Shown in pieces: positions 43,475 through 52,043 of a stretch of 64,000 bases of DNA. The stretch's first letter is position 1, and each line of letters starts with the position of its first letter. The notes below the pieces were generated by a model, which worked only from the letters and a program-made list of their open reading frames with translations, was not told the DNA's origin and did no database searches. The translations under genes were made by a program, and so were the position numbers. Origin of the DNA: Pseudomonadota bacterium (GTDB taxonomy: Bacteria > Pseudomonadota > Gammaproteobacteria > Burkholderiales > Rhodocyclaceae); NCBI GenBank assembly GCA_018240785.1, contig JAFEFC010000015.1, forward strand, positions 1 to 64,000, read 5' to 3'.

Positions 43475-44170
43475 ATGAAACTGAGCATCTATCGCTTCGA
43501 CCCGGAGAGCGGGAAGCCGCCGCGGATGCAGGCCTACGAGGTGCGTCCGGAGGCGGGCGACAAGAAGCTGCTCGACCTGTTGATGCGCCTGCGCGTCCAG
43601 GACGACAGCCTGTCGTTCCGGCGCTCGTGCCGCGAGGGAGTGTGCGGCTCGGACGCGATGAACATCAACGGGCGCAACGGTCTCGCCTGCCTGACTGCGC
43701 TCGACGGCCTGAAGGAGCCGCTGGTGCTGCGCCCCCTGCCGGGCTTCCCGGTGATCCGCGACCTGATCGTGGACATGACGCAATTCTTTGCCCACTACCA
43801 CTCGATCAAGCCCTGGCTGATCAACAGCGAGCCCCTGCCGGAGCGCGAGCGGCTGCAGAGCCCGGCCGAGCGCGAGCGCCTGGACGGGCTCTATGAATGC
43901 ATCCTGTGCGCCTGCTGCAGTGCATTCTGCCCCTCCTACTGGTGGAATCCGGACAAGTTCATCGGGCCTTCGGGCCTGCTGCAGGCCTACCGCTTCATCG
44001 CTGACAGCCGCGACACTGCCACCGCCGAGCGGCTCGATTTCCTCGACGACGTCTATCGCCTCTACCGCTGCCGCACGATCATGAACTGCACCGAGGTCTG
44101 CCCGAAGGGCTTGAGTCCCTCGCATGCGATCGAGCGCATCCGGCTGGCACTGCTGCGGCGTTCGTCCTGA
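43475..44170 (+). CDS. sdhB: Succinate dehydrogenase iron-sulfur subunit
   Basis: A 231-residue subunit with all cluster motifs intact: 2Fe-2S CREGVCGSDAMNINGRNGLAC is split over residues 50-70, 4Fe-4S CILCACC with CP, and 3Fe-4S CRTIMNCTEVCPKGLSP. It would transfer electrons from the flavoprotein to quinone. No sdhA lies before or after it here; the flavoprotein must be encoded elsewhere if the complex works. Confidence 0.95.
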   Translation: MKLSIYRFDPESGKPPRMQAYEVRPEAGDKKLLDLLMRLRVQDDSLSFRRSCREGVCGSDAMNINGRNGLACLTALDGLKEPLVLRPLPGFPVIRDLIVDMTQFFAHYHSIKPWLINSEPLPERERLQSPAERERLDGLYECILCACCSAFCPSYWWNPDKFIGPSGLLQAYRFIADSRDTATAERLDFLDDVYRLYRCRTIMNCTEVCPKGLSPSHAIERIRLALLRRSS

Positions 44171-44207
44171 GACGACACGCGCGGCTGCGATCCATCCATC
44201 CATTCAT

Positions 44208-44948
44208 TCACTGCATGCGCGAACGGAAGTGCGCGCTGCAGCCTTCGAGTTCCAGCAGGTGGGGCAGCAGCTCGGAGTGCTTGTGCACGTGGAACACGAA
44301 GCGTGGCACATCCCGCCCGGTTGTCTGGGCCATGAAGGGTTCGCCCCAGAAGCTGAGCAGGGCCTCGCATCCGCCGCTGTGCTGGCTATCTGCGAGGATG
44401 AAGGAAAGCGTGCGCTCCAGCCTGCACCAGCGTGGCGGGCGCACACGCGCATGACCGGCGCAGGTGGCGATCTGTGGCGCGATCGTGCTGTCCCAGAGAG
44501 CGTGCTGGCTTTCGTCGAGCACGAACTGGATCGAACCGACCGCCGGATTGTCGAGCGCCGGGCGCAGCAGGGCATCGAACAGCGCGGGTGTGCGGTACAT
44601 CGACAGGCACACGTTGAACCAGATGGAGTCTCCGCTCATCGCGAGCAGGAAGCGGTGGTATTCCGTCTGCAATTGGCGCGGTCCGATGAGGGCCAGGCCG
44701 GGATGTTCGAGTGCAGCCTGCAGGGCGTCGACCTTGTGCGCCGTGCGCTCCACCTGCTCGGCGGTCAGCTCGTTGTTGCGGCTGTGGCGCATGAAATTGA
44801 TGAACAGCAGGCCAACCAGCGCCAGCAGGATCGGGAGGACGACCGCCTCATCGACGATGTGCAGCAGGTGCAGGACCGTCGCCACGAACGCCGCGGCGAT
44901 GCCGGCGATCGCATCCCACTCCCAGCGCATGGCCTGACGGATCTTCAT
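44208..44948 (-). CDS. Two-helix membrane protein beside the TIR cassette
   Basis: A 246-residue protein with two adjacent helices (AIAGIAAAFVATVLHLLHIV and AVVLPILLALVGLLFINFM, residues 13-55) and a soluble C-terminal domain of about 190 residues with FNVCLSMYRTPALFDALLRP, VGSIQFVLDESQ and FVFHVHKHSELLPHLLELEG. Family not recognised. GGAGG lies 7 nt before the ATG. It is 134 bp downstream of the SLOG-like ORF on the same strand, so it could be the membrane effector or sensor of the cassette; this is inferred from position only. Confidence 0.8.
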   Translation of the reverse strand: MKIRQAMRWEWDAIAGIAAAFVATVLHLLHIVDEAVVLPILLALVGLLFINFMRHSRNNELTAEQVERTAHKVDALQAALEHPGLALIGPRQLQTEYHRFLLAMSGDSIWFNVCLSMYRTPALFDALLRPALDNPAVGSIQFVLDESQHALWDSTIAPQIATCAGHARVRPPRWCRLERTLSFILADSQHSGGCEALLSFWGEPFMAQTTGRDVPRFVFHVHKHSELLPHLLELEGCSAHFRSRMQ

Positions 44949-45082
44949 CGCTTGTCCTCCACTGCTTTTCCAACATAGCACAGGGCCTGGTGGGCGCGGC
45001 GGGGCGGACGTGCTGAAGGAAAGGAATGTGTCGCGGAAAGGCGAGCCGGCTGCAGGGCCCTCATGGCGGCGGCGGTGAGGGA

Positions 45083-45859
45083 TCAGGCGGCAAGCATCAC
45101 GAACTGCTTGTTCTCGATCAGCCCCTTGTGCACCAGCGCTGCGGCGCGGCGCATGTCGCGCGTTTCCATCAGCTCGCGCGTCTCGATGTCGTCGAGGCCG
45201 GTCGCAAGGGCCTGGGGAAGCCTGCCCCTGGCGTTCTCGATCGCCGTCCCAAGCCGCGCGAGCCCGCTCTCGGTGTCGAGCACGCCGTAGGGCAGGGGCT
45301 GCATGTCCTGCAGCCTGCGCAGCGCTTCGAGCGCAGGCGCGTTCCCGAACTGCCAGTCGGCATGAAGCGTGTCGGGCAAGGGTGTTCCCGGCGGCGCGAG
45401 CAGTGCCCTGGCGACGACCTCCGCGGCGCCGCCGAAACCGCCCAGCAGGTAGAGCGGAACCCCGCGTTCGAGCGTGAGCAGGACTTCCTCGAAGATGCCC
45501 GGCAGGAAGCCGCTGAAGCCGGACATTCTGCCGCCCAGCACGATGCGCACGGACACCGGGGGTACCGATTCCGTGCGCGGCACGTCGGGGCTGGTCAGCG
45601 AGAGTCCATCCATTGCCATGCGGCGCATTGCGCTCAGGCAGATCGCGCTGTTGAGCGGGACGAGGCGCGGAGCATGCACCAGGTCGCGATCCGGGTCGAA
45701 ATCGCCGTCGGGAATGCAGGCGTCCGGGGCGATGCCGGCCATCGCCTGGTCGATGCGGAGGATCCGGCAACTGTTGATCCAGCGTGCCTCCAGCGCGGGC
45801 GTGATGCGCAGATAGTGGGGCCAGGCGCTGTAGTTGTAGAGCCGCCCGATCGGCAGCAC
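45083..45859 (-). CDS. SLOG/LOG-like nucleotide-binding protein, probably 5'-damaged
   Basis: The frame encodes GGRMSGFSGFLPGIFEEVLL followed by ERGVPLYLLGGFGGAAEVVA, the phosphate-binding glycine motifs of a SLOG-like (LOG/DprA-related) Rossmann fold. SLOG domains bind nucleotide-derived ligands and are often linked to TIR or SIR2 effectors. A GTG at 45859 is the only standard start, but the same frame stays open to 45970 with family-like sequence (GGRLQERNDNFTFDLLRLV) and no start codon. A TAA at 45971-45973 interrupts what would read SLA-Y-GGR if the stop were a Tyr codon. The gene is thus probably truncated. Confidence 0.62.
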   Translation of the reverse strand: MLPIGRLYNYSAWPHYLRITPALEARWINSCRILRIDQAMAGIAPDACIPDGDFDPDRDLVHAPRLVPLNSAICLSAMRRMAMDGLSLTSPDVPRTESVPPVSVRIVLGGRMSGFSGFLPGIFEEVLLTLERGVPLYLLGGFGGAAEVVARALLAPPGTPLPDTLHADWQFGNAPALEALRRLQDMQPLPYGVLDTESGLARLGTAIENARGRLPQALATGLDDIETRELMETRDMRRAAALVHKGLIENKQFVMLAA

Positions 45860-45970
45860 GTCGTCGGCGCCGCCCGATTGCTCGCGTTCGGCGGCCTCGT
45901 CCTGTTCGGCGCTGACCAGGCGCAGCAGGTCGAAGGTGAAGTTGTCGTTGCGCTCCTGCAGCCGCCCGCC

Positions 45971-46342
45971 TTAGGCGAGGCTGGCGCCCTGGCGCAGCAG
46001 CGGGCGCACGATGCGGTTCAGGACCGCGATGCCGATGCGGGCGAAAGCCCGCGCGTCGCGCCCGTGTCGCTTCATGATCTCGTGCGTGGTGGCGAAGAGC
46101 GAATGCAGGCTCTCCAGCGCAGTTGCCTCCACGCCCTGGCCGGGCGGCAGCGGCTGCGTGCTGATGCGTGTCGCCAGCTCGATGTAGAGCTCCCACGCCG
46201 CCTCGCGGTCGGCCTCATGGGGCGTGAATTCCGCGTCGACGAAGTGCTGCGGCAACTGCAGCTTCGCCAGGCCCCATTCGCCCGGCGCTATCCGGCTCAG
46301 CCGTCGTCGCCGGGACGTCGCGGTGGCGGCAACAGACCCCAC
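45971..46342 (-). CDS. Helical protein of the TIR cassette, probably 3'-truncated
   Basis: About 124 residues, mostly helical: LQLPQHFVDAEFTPHEADRE, WELYIELATRISTQPLP and TALESLHSLFATTHEIMKRH. The N-terminus overlaps the TIR gene's 3' end; the GTG at 46342 is a weak choice. The family is not named here, but I would expect more C-terminal sequence. The frame is continuous with the SLOG-like ORF across a single TAA. Confidence 0.6.
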   Translation of the reverse strand: MGSVAATATSRRRRLSRIAPGEWGLAKLQLPQHFVDAEFTPHEADREAAWELYIELATRISTQPLPPGQGVEATALESLHSLFATTHEIMKRHGRDARAFARIGIAVLNRIVRPLLRQGASLA

Positions 46343-46929
46343 AGGCGCCACCACGCCAGCATGATCTCGCTCGCCGCCTGCATCGCCTGTGCCGGATCGG
46401 CCATCATGCCGGGCAGGCGCTGCGCATAGCCGCCAGTCATCATCTGGTCGGCGTGGTCGAACAGCGGCGGCCGCAAGGGCACGAAATCCGCCGGCTGCAG
46501 CGGCGGGCAGGGCATCACCGCGGGCGCCTTTTCCTGCGGCAGATTCTTCCTGAGGAAGGCCTTGCGCCCGACGCGAGGCACGCTGGGGTAAAGATTCACG
46601 TAGCGGCGATCCTTCGCATACGTCTCCGCTTCGTCGTCCACCGGCCAGATGAACACGCGGCCGCGGGCACCGTCGAAGAAGCCCAACTCCCACGGCATCC
46701 AGTTCGAACCGGCGGAATGGGCCGACAGCACATAGACCAGCGACGCGCATTCGCGCATCGCCTTCAGCAAGGCGTCGGCGGTCTCCCGCGTCACCTCCTC
46801 CGGCTTCACCGCCGGCAGCGCCTCGTAATCGACGAACACGCGGTAGCCCAGCGCCTGCAGTTCATTGCGGACGAGGTCGACGATCGCGCGGTCGAGGGTG
46901 GCGTGGGACAGAAATATGTCGAATTGCAT
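46297..46929 (-). CDS. TIR-domain protein
   Basis: A 210-residue protein with an N-terminal TIR domain (residues 1-125): FDIFLSHATLDRAIVDLV opens strand A, GYRVFVDYEAL is strand B, and SAGSNWMPWELGFFDG carries the Glu expected to be the NADase catalytic residue. The C-terminal 85 residues are Pro-rich and uncharacterised. Bacterial TIR proteins cleave NAD or make cyclic ADP-ribose signals in anti-phage immunity. GGAG lies 8 nt before the ATG. It heads a minus-strand cassette with the helical and SLOG-like ORFs. Confidence 0.82.
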   Translation of the reverse strand: MQFDIFLSHATLDRAIVDLVRNELQALGYRVFVDYEALPAVKPEEVTRETADALLKAMRECASLVYVLSAHSAGSNWMPWELGFFDGARGRVFIWPVDDEAETYAKDRRYVNLYPSVPRVGRKAFLRKNLPQEKAPAVMPCPPLQPADFVPLRPPLFDHADQMMTGGYAQRLPGMMADPAQAMQAASEIMLAWWRLWGLLPPPRRPGDDG

Positions 46930-47493
46930 GGGTGATCTCCGCTCCGATCACGTTCCGGGCAAGCCGCGGCGCAAGAAAATGAATCGCGGACGGCGCTGTG
47001 CCTTGTCGTCAGAGGCCTCGCGTTTCAGGCTGCGGCACGGCAGGACCCCGTGTACCTATGTGGGAGCGTCGACACTCCCGCCCTCGAACGGCAACTGACT
47101 TTCCCCAGGGAAATCGATCGGCTCAAAAGCGTCGGGCGCATGTTGCCAGTTTGGTTGACGTGCTGCGGGTCGTGAAGATGCTGTTGATCCACGACATCGT
47201 CGAAATCGACGCGGGTGACGTCCCTTTCCAAGTGCTGGCGACGCATGCCGGCGAGGAGGAGCGCGAACGGCTGGCCGCCGAGCGCCTCTTCGGCAATGTC
47301 GGAGGGCTCGCGGTCGGTCGTCAGGTTGTCTATGTCGAAACGTGGCGGTGTGGCGATGAACCCCTTTCGGTCATTGTATTCATGTTGACCTTACGTCGCG
47401 TCATCATGGCGAAGGCTTCAAAAAGCATGAGACGGGGAGGCTCTGCCGATTTCAACTGCCGCGCGCGCCGGAGGCGGGCGCGCGGCGCGGAAG
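46930..47493. other. Mostly non-coding region upstream of the TIR cassette
   Basis: This 564-bp gap has no intact gene. It must hold the promoter of the minus-strand TIR cassette. A near-palindrome GGGAGCGTCGACACTCCC lies at 47062-47079. A hydrolase fragment (47139-47297, plus strand) is the only protein-like sequence I see. Confidence 0.7.
47139..47297 (+). pseudogene. HD-domain hydrolase fragment
   Basis: The frame reads LVDVLRVVKMLLIHDIVEID then AGD and, after 15 residues, EEERERLAAERLF, which is the core of HD-superfamily phosphohydrolases of the YfbR-like/HD_3 type (HD pair retained). There is no start codon and the frame degenerates after about 50 residues, so both ends are missing. 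Confidence 0.72.
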
Positions 47494-48042
47494 TCAGATC
47501 TTCCCGTCCAGCCCCATCTGATGGTACTTGTGAACGATCTTGTCCTGGTTCTCCAGCAGCCAGTCGATGTCGGGCTGGTTGCTCATCGCCTTCCGGATCG
47601 CCTTGAGCATGGCCTCGCGATGGATGTCGAATAGCGCCGCATGGTCGAGGTCCTTGACGGAGGTGATCTGCGGGTGCAGCCACACCGACACGATGATGCC
47701 GAGCTCGTTGGCTTTTTCCCGCGGGATGTAGCCGGCACGCACGGCGTCCAGCACGCCGTTGGCGATCGCCGCCTGAACCGTGCCCATCAGGATGTTGGTG
47801 TAGCGCTCGTCCTTCACCGTGACCTTGCTCACCATCAGCGTCAGCGGACGCACCTGGATGTCGGTGTTCAGAATGGCGAACACGCGCGTGTGGCCCTTGA
47901 CCTGATCGCCGGTCAGCGTGGCCAGCGCGGTGCCAACCGGGCCATCCAGCTCGCCGATGATCACCTCGGGCTCGGCCGCGGTGACGGCTTGTCCCGCGAC
48001 GACCAGCGCTTCGCCACTGCGGAAGAGGATGCGTTCGGACAT
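47494..48042 (-). CDS. Formaldehyde-activating-enzyme-like protein (Fae homologue)
   Basis: A 182-residue protein of the Fae fold. EALVVAGQAVTAAEPEVIIG aligns with the Fae N-terminus, and LMVSKVTVKDERYTNILMG with GYIPREKANELGIIVSVWLH follow as in Fae. Fae couples formaldehyde to tetrahydromethanopterin. The His expected in the AHIDLIIG motif reads AEPEVIIG here, so canonical activity is doubtful and a Fae2/Fae3-like role is more likely. No methanopterin genes are nearby. GGAG lies 8 nt before the ATG. Confidence 0.82.
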   Translation of the reverse strand: MSERILFRSGEALVVAGQAVTAAEPEVIIGELDGPVGTALATLTGDQVKGHTRVFAILNTDIQVRPLTLMVSKVTVKDERYTNILMGTVQAAIANGVLDAVRAGYIPREKANELGIIVSVWLHPQITSVKDLDHAALFDIHREAMLKAIRKAMSNQPDIDWLLENQDKIVHKYHQMGLDGKI

Positions 48043-48368
48043 GAGTGGGTCTCCTTCATTTGATGGGATGTCGAATCGTCTGCACGTCCCGTGCGCCGGC
48101 CTGCAGAGTCGACCCGGGCCGGGAAATGCCGTATCGATGGCCGCATCGGGCCATCAATCCAGTTCCGGACTCTAGTGCCGGGCTTTCGGCCCTGTTGTCC
48201 TGTGCCGGACATGAATTGTCGAAAAATGGCCAGGAACAACGGCCCGTGCCACGAGCCTCGCCCCCTCGCACGAGCTGCTCACCGCGGGCGACAGCCGGCC
48301 CCGCGGCCGAAGAAGGCTCGCGCGCTGTTCGCGCGACCCAAGCAGCGGCGCGGCTTCACGCCCGATCT
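48043..48368. other. Gene-free stretch between fae-like gene and SnoaL-like fragment
   Basis: I see no supported gene, RNA or repeat in these 326 bases. Short open frames on both strands are Arg/Pro-rich and look like GC-driven artefacts. Confidence 0.6.
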
Positions 48369-48521
48369 TCAGCGCCCTGCCTTGGACAACTCGGGCAGCC
48401 ACAGCGCCTTGTCGCGCAGCGGATCGGACGGGGCGGAGAAGTGCTCATGCACCACCTGCCATGTACCCTGCTGCCTTCGGAAACAGGCGCTCATGCGCAT
48501 CCAGTCCGACGCCTCCTTGCC
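48369..48521 (-). pseudogene. SnoaL-like (NTF2-fold) C-terminal fragment
   Basis: Fifty codons before a stop read WMRMSACFRRQQGTWQVVHE then HFSAPSDP, the final strands of SnoaL-like/DUF4440 proteins. The rest of the domain is absent: upstream is the GTCCG repeat and the ribbon-helix-helix gene in another frame. Confidence 0.65.
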
Positions 48522-48706
48522 GTCCGGTCCGGTCCGGTCCGGTCCCGGGCGCGGCGCACGAGTTCGCGGGCGCTGTCGCGCGACTTGATGCCATAGAAGT
48601 CCAGGCTCTCTTCGATCAATTGCCCGATGGTCTTGTTGCGTTGCGCGGACGTCTCCTTGAGTGCCCGATAGCGCTCCTGTGACAGGGTGATGGTCAGGCG
48701 GCTCAT
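48491..48706 (-). CDS. Ribbon-helix-helix protein, 3' end altered
   Basis: A 71-residue protein whose first 45 residues form an RHH/CopG-type domain (RLTITLSQERYRALKETSAQ, then TIGQLIEESLDFYGI). The tail after SARELVRRA is Arg-rich and low-complexity because it reads through the GTCCG repeat, so the natural C-terminus has probably been lost. It could be an antitoxin-type autorepressor; no toxin gene is seen. GAGG precedes the ATG and a palindrome lies just upstream. Confidence 0.7.
   Translation of the reverse strand: MSRLTITLSQERYRALKETSAQRNKTIGQLIEESLDFYGIKSRDSARELVRRARDRTGPDRTARRRRTGCA
48522..48545 (+). repeat. Pentanucleotide repeat (GTCCG)n
   Basis: Four perfect GTCCG units and a partial fifth lie at the junction of the RHH gene and the SnoaL-like fragment. 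Loss of one unit, or gain of two, would join the two reading frames. Confidence 0.85.
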
Positions 48707-48717
48707 GTGGGCCTCGC

Positions 48718-48737
48718 ATTGGTGATGAAGCACCAAT
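48718..48737. promoter_or_regulatory. Operator-like inverted repeat upstream of the RHH gene
   Basis: ATTGGTG and CACCAAT form a perfect 7-bp inverted repeat with a 6-bp spacer, 12-31 bp before the RHH start codon. RHH repressors commonly bind such palindromes in their own promoters. Confidence 0.55.
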
Positions 48738-48995
48738 ATGCCAACGCGCCTCCCCGGCTTGTTTCATCGCGTCAGACTTCGAGACGCTTGCGCCAGCGAA
48801 GGGGCGCGATCGACGATGGATGCCCGAGATCGGCATTCGGGGAGAACGTCGCGGCGAAATGTATCGGCGAACATTTCCAAGGACATTTCTCCGCGGGTGG
48901 CCAGGGTCAGGCAGCGCGGCGATGCGCAGGCGCTGCCGGGGCCGCCATTGGCGCTCCGTCGAGCGATCCTTTCCCCCAGGGGTGGGCGAAAAACA

Positions 48996-49020
48996 GAAGC
49001 CCCGCACAGGGCGGGGCTTC
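48996..49020 (-). terminator. ychF terminator
   Basis: On the minus strand GAAGCCCCGC and GCGGGGCTTC form a 10-bp stem with a 5-nt loop, followed by TGTTTTTCG, 24 bp after the ychF stop. Confidence 0.9.
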
Positions 49021-49044
49021 GCGGAGGGACGGGGGACGTGTCGC

Positions 49045-50136
<1,092 letters not shown>

Positions 50137-50403
50137 TTGAATCCTTGATCGTTCCGGTAGCTGCGTTGCCGCATCGGAGGCTACGGCCTTGATCCGGTGT
50201 GGAAAACGCGGGATTGTACCGTGTTGTGGAGAGGCGCTCCAAAGGGGTGGAGGTTTTCCGATGGGCGGGGGCGCGCTCGGGGTGGCGCCGCGGCTGCGGG
50301 CTCGATCCGGCGACGGGGCGCGCGCGGGCATGGCCCCACGCGCACCGTCGGCCTACAATCGACGGTTGTCCATTTGTCCAAGAACAGACGGGAGGAAACC
50401 GGG

Positions 50404-51312
50404 ATGAGCATCTACTGGATCGAGGCGATCGATGCGCGTGGCGCGGCGGCGCTGGCTTCGGGGGCGCTGGTGCCAGTGCAGGCCGGGCAGGTCGAGATGG
50501 AGGATGCCGGGATGCGCTTCATCGTGCGCTGGGTGTCCTCGCTGGCGGCGAAGGATGCGAGCCGGGCGACCGCCGAGGCCGGGACGGCGAAAGGCGAGAC
50601 CACGGTGGCGATCCCGGGCGGCCCGCGCGATCCGAATTTCAACCCGTTCCTGAATCCCGATCCGGCGCTGACCGTCGGACCGATCGGCGACACCCATGTC
50701 GCCATCCTGAACAAGTTCCCGCTGTGCGAGCGTCACCTGGTGTTGGCGCGGCGCGAATTCGAGGAGCAGTTGCTGCCGCTGGCGCACAGCGACTTCGCCG
50801 CGCTCGCCGAGCTGATGGGTGAAGCGGGTGGGATCGGGCTGTACAACGGCGGCACCGCCGCCGGGGCGAGCCAGCGTCACAAGCATGTGCAGTGGATGCC
50901 GGACGACGTCAGCAACGCCAGCCTGCGGCTGTTCGCATCCGGCCTGCCGGCGGATCTGGCCGAGCACGGCGTGGCGACGCATCCCGCGCTGCCGATGCGG
51001 CATTGCTTTGTCCGCGTGCGCTGTGGCCGGGGCGAGGCGGCGAAGGACGTGGCCGAGAGCCTGCACACGGGTTTCGAGCGTGCCTGTGCGGAGCTCGGTC
51101 TCGAGGCGGGGGAGGATGGGTTGCTGCCGCCCTTCAACCTGCTCGCGAGCGAGGGCTGGCTGCTGGCGATTCCGCGCAGCCGGGAGCACTTCGAGGGCAT
51201 CTCGATGAGCGCCGTGTGCTTCGGCGGCACCCTGTACACCCGGCATCGCGAGCAGATCGAGGCGATCCGCGCGGTCGGACCGCTGCGCGCGCTGGCCGCG
51301 GTCGGGTACTGA
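50404..51312 (+). CDS. ATP adenylyltransferase (Ap4A phosphorylase)
   Basis: A 302-residue HIT-superfamily enzyme of the Apa1/Apa2 type, with catalytic motif GASQRHKHVQWMP (His-x-His-x-Gln), NKFPLCERHLVLARREFEEQ upstream and LLASEGWLLAIPRSREHFEG near the end. It phosphorolyses diadenosine tetraphosphate. GGAGG precedes the ATG. It lies on the plus strand between divergent ychF and convergent pth, breaking the conserved pth-ychF adjacency. Confidence 0.88.
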   Translation: MSIYWIEAIDARGAAALASGALVPVQAGQVEMEDAGMRFIVRWVSSLAAKDASRATAEAGTAKGETTVAIPGGPRDPNFNPFLNPDPALTVGPIGDTHVAILNKFPLCERHLVLARREFEEQLLPLAHSDFAALAELMGEAGGIGLYNGGTAAGASQRHKHVQWMPDDVSNASLRLFASGLPADLAEHGVATHPALPMRHCFVRVRCGRGEAAKDVAESLHTGFERACAELGLEAGEDGLLPPFNLLASEGWLLAIPRSREHFEGISMSAVCFGGTLYTRHREQIEAIRAVGPLRALAAVGY

Positions 51313-51318
51313 GCGGGC

Positions 51319-51999
51319 TCAGGCGCCGGAGCCGTCCGTCGCGGGCGGTTCCACGCTCGCGTCCGGCTGCGCCGGCTCGGCGGCCTTGCGCGGCTTCGGG
51401 GGCTTCGGCGGCGCGGGGCGGGCGTTGAGCCGGGTCGCCGCGGCGTTGAGCTCGCCGCGCACGATCTGCGGCCAGGCGGCGAGGGCCTTGTCGATGGCCT
51501 CGTCGATCAGCTGCTGCTCCTCGCGCCGCGCGGGCTTGAGCACGAAGTTCACGACTTCGTTGCGGTCGCCCGGATGGCCGATGCCGATGCGCAGGCGCCA
51601 GTAGTCGTGGGTGTTGAGGTGGGCCGAGGTGTCCTTCAGCCCGTTGTGGCCTCCGAGCCCGCCGCCGAATTTCAGGCGCAACTGGCCGGGCGGGATGTCG
51701 AGCTCGTCATGCACGACGAGGATCTCGGACGGCTCGATGCGGTAGAAGCGCGCCAGGGCGCCGATCGCCTGGCCGGAGCGGTTCATGAAGGTCTGTGGCA
51801 TCAGCAGCCACACACCGGCTTCGCGCGCATTGGCAACCAGGCCGTGGAAGCGGGATTCGTGCGAGAAGCGCGCGCCGAGCTTGTCGGCGAGCCGCTCACA
51901 AAACCAAAACCCGGCGTTGTGCCGGGTTTCGGAGTATTCGGCCCCCGGATTGCCGAGGCCGACGATCAGACGAGGCGGGCGCGTGGGCGCGGTACTCAT
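51319..51999 (-). CDS. pth: Peptidyl-tRNA hydrolase
   Basis: A 226-residue enzyme that recycles peptidyl-tRNA. [20 protein letters not shown] carries the catalytic His; [28 protein letters not shown] and GHNGLKD are conserved. Beyond residue 195 it has a Pro/Lys/Ala-rich tail (PKPPKPRK) longer than in the E. coli enzyme (about 194 residues). It follows rplY by 44 bp. Confidence 0.95.
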   Translation of the reverse strand: MSTAPTRPPRLIVGLGNPGAEYSETRHNAGFWFCERLADKLGARFSHESRFHGLVANAREAGVWLLMPQTFMNRSGQAIGALARFYRIEPSEILVVHDELDIPPGQLRLKFGGGLGGHNGLKDTSAHLNTHDYWRLRIGIGHPGDRNEVVNFVLKPARREEQQLIDEAIDKALAAWPQIVRGELNAAATRLNARPAPPKPPKPRKAAEPAQPDASVEPPATDGSGA

Positions 52000-52043
52000 C
52001 GGGAGTCGGTCTCCAGCATCCGTGGGGCAGGACGGAAAGCAGC

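Larger units (their letters stand above)
48707..49044. other. Gap between ychF and the RHH gene
   Basis: This 338-bp stretch has no supported gene. It contains the ychF terminator (48996-49020) and the promoter side of the RHH gene with its palindrome (48718-48737). Confidence 0.7.

Noticed and set aside
45026-46429. 467-codon plus-strand ORF across the TIR cassette
   Set aside because: It has no motif. The minus-strand frames carry TIR and SLOG-like motifs and good SD sites, so I did not treat it as the real gene despite the damaged minus-strand frames.
47062-47079. GGGAGCGTCGACACTCCC considered as a REP element or attachment site
   Set aside because: Only one copy is seen in the window, with one mismatched pair, and no integrase or direct repeats accompany it; it is noted only as a possible operator.
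50197-50403. 69-codon upstream extension of the Ap4A phosphorylase
   Set aside because: The extension is Gly/Arg-rich and non-conserved, while the ATG at 50404 has GGAGG and the family-typical start.
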